16,739 bases of DNA from assembly GCA_034440115.1 (NCBI GenBank), contig JAWXBM010000156.1, positions 1-16,739 on the forward strand, given 5' to 3'. The notes beneath the pieces are model-generated. The model saw only the letters and a program-made list of their open reading frames with translations. It did not search any database and had not been told where the DNA came from. Source of the stretch: JAWXBM01 sp034440115. Its GTDB lineage: Bacteria; Pseudomonadota; Gammaproteobacteria; Xanthomonadales; SZUA-36. Of the stretch, positions 14,037-16,739 are shown piece by piece. How positions within the stretch are numbered: position 1 is the stretch's first letter; every line of letters begins with the position of its first letter. The position numbers were made by a program, and so were the translations under genes.

Positions 14037-15740
14037 GTGACACGCAGCCTTAACGATAGACCAAAAGTAAAACCCAGGCCCTTATGCAAATGGTGGGTAC
14101 GGAACCTCGGAGCCATGTTGCTGGTTCTATTGGCCAGTTTCTGTGAGCCCCTGGTAGCTGATGATGAGGAAACCAAAAACGCCACCGCAATACCTTCGTC
14201 CGACTACCTCGAAAGCCATCATGCAGTAATTGGGGAAATATTCTTTGACACAGAGAATGTCTTTAATCCGGAAATTCCGGGAGAAGACCGCTACCTGTAT
14301 CGGTTGACCAACAAACTGCACATCACCACGCGGCCAAAAATTGTCCAAAGGCAATTGCTGTTCAAAACAGGAGATGTGTTTGAGCAGCGTTTGCTGGATG
14401 AGTCAGAACGCATTCTGCGAAGCAACAATTACCTCAAAAATGCCGTCATCGAGCCGATTGCTTATACCGATGGTGTGGTCGACTTGTTGGTGCATACCAC
14501 GGATGTTTGGACGCTGGATCCACGGCTGTCTTTCGGGCGCAGTGGGGGCGAAAACAATACCACCTTTGGAATTCGCGACGCCAATATTCTGGGTACCGGA
14601 ATCTACTTCGGACTGTTTCACAAGTCCGGGGTGGATCGGGATGAGAATCAGATCAGGTTCTATGATCGGGAATTGGGCAGCACCCGCTATGCCCTCACCA
14701 TGGAGTATTCAGATAACAGCGATGGCCAGCGCGTGGAAGCAAGCTACGGACGGCCTTTCTATGCCCTGGAGGCTCCCCGGGCACTTGATATCTCGCTGAT
14801 TCAGGACGATCGAATCGATTCATTGTATGACCGGGGCGACGTTCAAGCCGAGTTTCGTCACCAGATTGATCAATTCCGGGTTTCCGCCGGAATCTCAAAG
14901 GGGCTGAAAGACGGCTGGGTAAATCGTTATTCCATGGGTATCCAATACGATGAGCACCGCTTTTCTTCGGGTATTGATGAAACATTGCCTTACACCGTGA
15001 TTCCTGCAGACCGCAAATTTATTTATCCCTTCGTTGAATGGGAATTGCTTGAAGATCGTTTTGAAAAAACACGCAATCATAACCAGATAGGTCGAACAGA
15101 AGACCGTTATCTTGGTACGCGTTTCGACGTTCGTTTGGGCTATGCCAGTGAATCACTGGGTTCCCTCAACAACGCATTCCTGCTGGGTTTGGGCGCGTCT
15201 ACGGGGATGGGCAGTTCGGCCAGTAAGAGCTTGCTGCTTTCGGCAAACTACCATACCCGGCTTGAGTCGGGCTCGTTGGCCAACAGTTTGCTGAGCATGG
15301 AAGCCATCTATCATCATCGGCAATCCGATCTGTGGTTGCTGCATGCCGCCATGAGCGGAAGTATCGGTAGCAACCTGGATCTGGATGATCCCTTGCTGCT
15401 GGGCGGCGACAATGGACTGCGCGGCTTTCCCTTGCGCTATCAGGGTGGGGATTCACGGGCATTACTGACCGTGGAAGAGCGCCTGTTTACCCATTGGTTT
15501 CCATTTCGGTTGATCCACGTGGGTGCTGCAGTATTCATGGATGTTGGACGAACCTGGGGTAACAACCCTGTTGGAGGCGATAATCTTGGCTGGCTCTCGG
15601 ATGTCGGATTTGGTTTTCGCTTTGGTAATGATCGATCCGGCATCGGCACGGTGGTGCATCTTGACTTTGCGTTCCCAATTGGCGGTGAAAGCGATATCAG
15701 CAGCGTGCAGGTTCTACTCAAAGGGAGAAGCTCTTTCTGA
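14037..15740 (+). CDS. BamA/TamA-family outer-membrane barrel protein with one POTRA domain
   Basis: The protein of about 567 residues is from the Omp85-like superfamily, which inserts or exports proteins or lipids at the outer membrane. A basic leader followed by MLLVLLASFCEPLVA forms the signal peptide. One POTRA-like domain (about 62-160, containing RPKIVQRQLLFKTGDVFEQRLLDESERILRS-type helices and a closing TTDVWTL strand) precedes a long beta-strand-rich region. That region includes LLLGGDNGLRGFPLRY (LRGF-type motif of the barrel loop, about residue 455) and ends in a terminal Phe, as expected for BAM substrates. There is no in-frame ATG before the signal peptide. GTG 14037 is preferred; TTG 14025 and ATG 14115 are alternatives. 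BamA has five POTRAs and TamA three, so this is a minimal, separate branch with unknown cargo. Confidence 0.85.
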   Translation: MTRSLNDRPKVKPRPLCKWWVRNLGAMLLVLLASFCEPLVADDEETKNATAIPSSDYLESHHAVIGEIFFDTENVFNPEIPGEDRYLYRLTNKLHITTRPKIVQRQLLFKTGDVFEQRLLDESERILRSNNYLKNAVIEPIAYTDGVVDLLVHTTDVWTLDPRLSFGRSGGENNTTFGIRDANILGTGIYFGLFHKSGVDRDENQIRFYDRELGSTRYALTMEYSDNSDGQRVEASYGRPFYALEAPRALDISLIQDDRIDSLYDRGDVQAEFRHQIDQFRVSAGISKGLKDGWVNRYSMGIQYDEHRFSSGIDETLPYTVIPADRKFIYPFVEWELLEDRFEKTRNHNQIGRTEDRYLGTRFDVRLGYASESLGSLNNAFLLGLGASTGMGSSASKSLLLSANYHTRLESGSLANSLLSMEAIYHHRQSDLWLLHAAMSGSIGSNLDLDDPLLLGGDNGLRGFPLRYQGGDSRALLTVEERLFTHWFPFRLIHVGAAVFMDVGRTWGNNPVGGDNLGWLSDVGFGFRFGNDRSGIGTVVHLDFAFPIGGESDISSVQVLLKGRSSF

Positions 15741-15760
15741 CATGCATTGCCGTCGCAGCG

Positions 15761-15780
15761 GTCGATGCTCGACATTTTCT
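15761..15780 (+). terminator. Weak hairpin with T-rich tail after the barrel-protein gene
   Basis: GTCGA and TCGAC form a 5-bp stem around TGC and are followed by ATTTTCT, 20 bases past the stop at 15740. The stem is short. GCAGCG (15755-15760) and CGCTGC further right could extend the structure with a bulge. The rest of the 168-base convergent gap (15741-15908) shows only a 10-base direct repeat, AATGCTGACG, at 15831 and 15887. Confidence 0.3.
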
Positions 15781-15908
15781 TCAAGAGCGACGCTGCCCGC
15801 AAATTACCTCGAGGCACCCGGCTGTGTTGAAATGCTGACGTGCCACATTCGGCCATCCCTTTTATTCTGCCAGTTCCTGTTATCTTAATGCTGACGAGCT
15901 TAGAGGCC

Positions 15909-16739
15909 TTACTCATCTGCGCTATCTGCTTCTGCTTTTTCTTCCTCAGCTTTGGTAGCATCAAGATACTGCTGCTGGTCACCGTAGTAATCATCGACGG
16001 CGTGTTCCGATGCCAATGGGCTTAAGTAATGCGGGTCCTTGATACCTTCTTTGTTCATCGCCAGGCCGGTCAGGCAGGCCTTGATGATGTAAGCACTGTT
16101 TAATGTGGTGGCATAGGTCGGATCAAGTGAAGGGTGCAGTTCCACCAGGTCGAAGCCAACTACATTCGATTCCGCGCACAAGCGGCGCACGATGGTAATG
16201 CCCTCGCGCATGGTCAGGCCGCCAGGGACCGGTGTGCCAGTGGCAACGGCGAAGGCTGGATCAAGCACATCGATGTCGAAGGAAATATGAATTTTGCGAC
16301 CTTCTTCGCTGGCCTCCTTAATGATGCGTTCCAGCACTGCAGGCCAACCATGGCGTTCAATTTCAGCCATGGTGTGATAACGCATACCCTGTTCCCGCAT
16401 CCATTTGAATCCGGATTTGTCGGGGCCGGCAGCGCGAAGTCCGACCTGTATGTAATCGGCCGCCCGTACATGGCCCTCGTTGATCAGGCGGTAAACCGGA
16501 TAGCCGTGATCGATCAGATGGCTGTCATATCCCCACCACGCGTCATAGTGAGAATCGAAATGGATGACGGAAACTTTTTCCTTGCCGTAAACGTCAGCCA
16601 AGGCAGCGACATTGGGGTATGCTAACGAATGATCTCCACCGGTAATCCCCCCATTTTTAGCTATTTCCAAAAGTAGAAATCAGGCCACCATGGCCATTTT
16701 TTGAATTGGCGTTATCCCACCCAAGCCCATGTTCGGGCG
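15909..16739 (-). CDS. Arginase/agmatinase-family ureohydrolase, N-terminus outside window, interrupted by an in-frame TGA
   Basis: This is a binuclear manganese ureohydrolase that would cut a guanidino compound (agmatine, arginine or guanidinobutyrate) to urea and an amine. All six metal-ligand positions are visible downstream of 16670: GGDHS, HFDSHYD (the usual HFDAH with Ser for Ala) and SFDIDVLDPA, followed by GTPVPGGLT. The C-terminus has an acidic tail rich in Glu, Asp and Ala, unusual for the family. The frame is open to the right edge (RPNMGLGGITPIQKMAMVA), reads TGA at 16680-16682, then continues FLLLEIAKN into GGITGGDHS. The pre-stop residues look like the helix that normally precedes GGDHS, so the gene has a nonsense change or a base-call error. 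Restart at TTG 16670 would lose the N-terminal part of the fold. Which guanidino substrate applies is unknown. Confidence 0.85.
16680..16682 (-). other. In-frame TGA inside the ureohydrolase gene
   Basis: Reading the minus strand from 16739, codons run through GCC ATG GTG GCC to TGA and then TTT CTA CTT TTG GAA, with family-like sequence on both sides in one frame. A single change from TGG (Trp), CGA or similar would create it. No frameshift is needed to explain it. Confidence 0.75.

Noticed and set aside
15831..15896. Direct repeat AATGCTGACG as an attachment site
   Set aside because: Ten bases, 56 apart, with no integrase, tRNA or insertion between. Chance is an adequate explanation.
16680..16682. 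Selenocysteine reading of the TGA
   Set aside because: The site is in a structural helix, not at a catalytic or metal-binding residue, and no clear SECIS-type hairpin follows it on the minus strand.

Overview
The window looks like chromosomal DNA of a free-living, probably marine or aquatic gammaproteobacterium. The reasons are a neighbouring mepK-ldtD pair as in enterobacteria, a lipoprotein signal, a BamA/TamA-type outer-membrane barrel ending in Phe, an SLC13/RCK_C permease, and a GcvT-family protein that closely resembles DMSP demethylases. I see no tRNA, rRNA, CRISPR array, integrase or transposase. The species cannot be named from the sequence alone.

Layout. Positions 1-1429 (+) hold the 3' part of an S9 prolyl-oligopeptidase-type peptidase. 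Convergent to it, on the minus strand, lies a tight three-gene set read from high to low coordinates: a DmdA/GcvT-like aminomethyltransferase-family protein (3647-4753), an ornithine cyclodeaminase/mu-crystallin-family reductase (2626-3603) and a D-threonine aldolase/D-serine dehydratase-like PLP enzyme (1460-2629). The last two share a 4-base GTGA overlap. Upstream of this set, also on the minus strand and separated by a strong hairpin, is a lipoprotein glycerophosphodiester phosphodiesterase (4898-6157).

From a divergent intergenic region, a plus-strand cell-wall pair follows: MepK-type murein endopeptidase (6367-6885) and LdtD-type L,D-transpeptidase (6944-8575). A REP-like palindrome comes next, then an SLC13-family transporter with two RCK_C domains joined by a DNA-level tandem repeat (8671-10581).

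Positions 10711-13194 form a visibly GC-richer block: a cyclopropane-fatty-acid-synthase-like methyltransferase (+) convergent with a DHCR24-like FAD oxidoreductase (-). The pair could be a fatty-acid methylation module. After it come a 355-base leader region with a good promoter, a small secreted protein of unknown function (13550-13867) with its own terminator, a single-POTRA outer-membrane barrel protein (14037-15740), and on the minus strand an arginase/agmatinase-family gene that runs off the window and has an in-frame TGA just before its GGDHS motif.

The most system-like feature is the GcvT-OCD-DTA operon. It pairs the same two enzyme families used as BhcD and BhcC in the beta-hydroxyaspartate cycle, but replaces the other partners with a folate-type demethylase. 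Its aldolase-like member lacks a canonical metal ligand. A variant amino-acid or one-carbon catabolic route is a reasonable hypothesis, but the sequence does not prove it.
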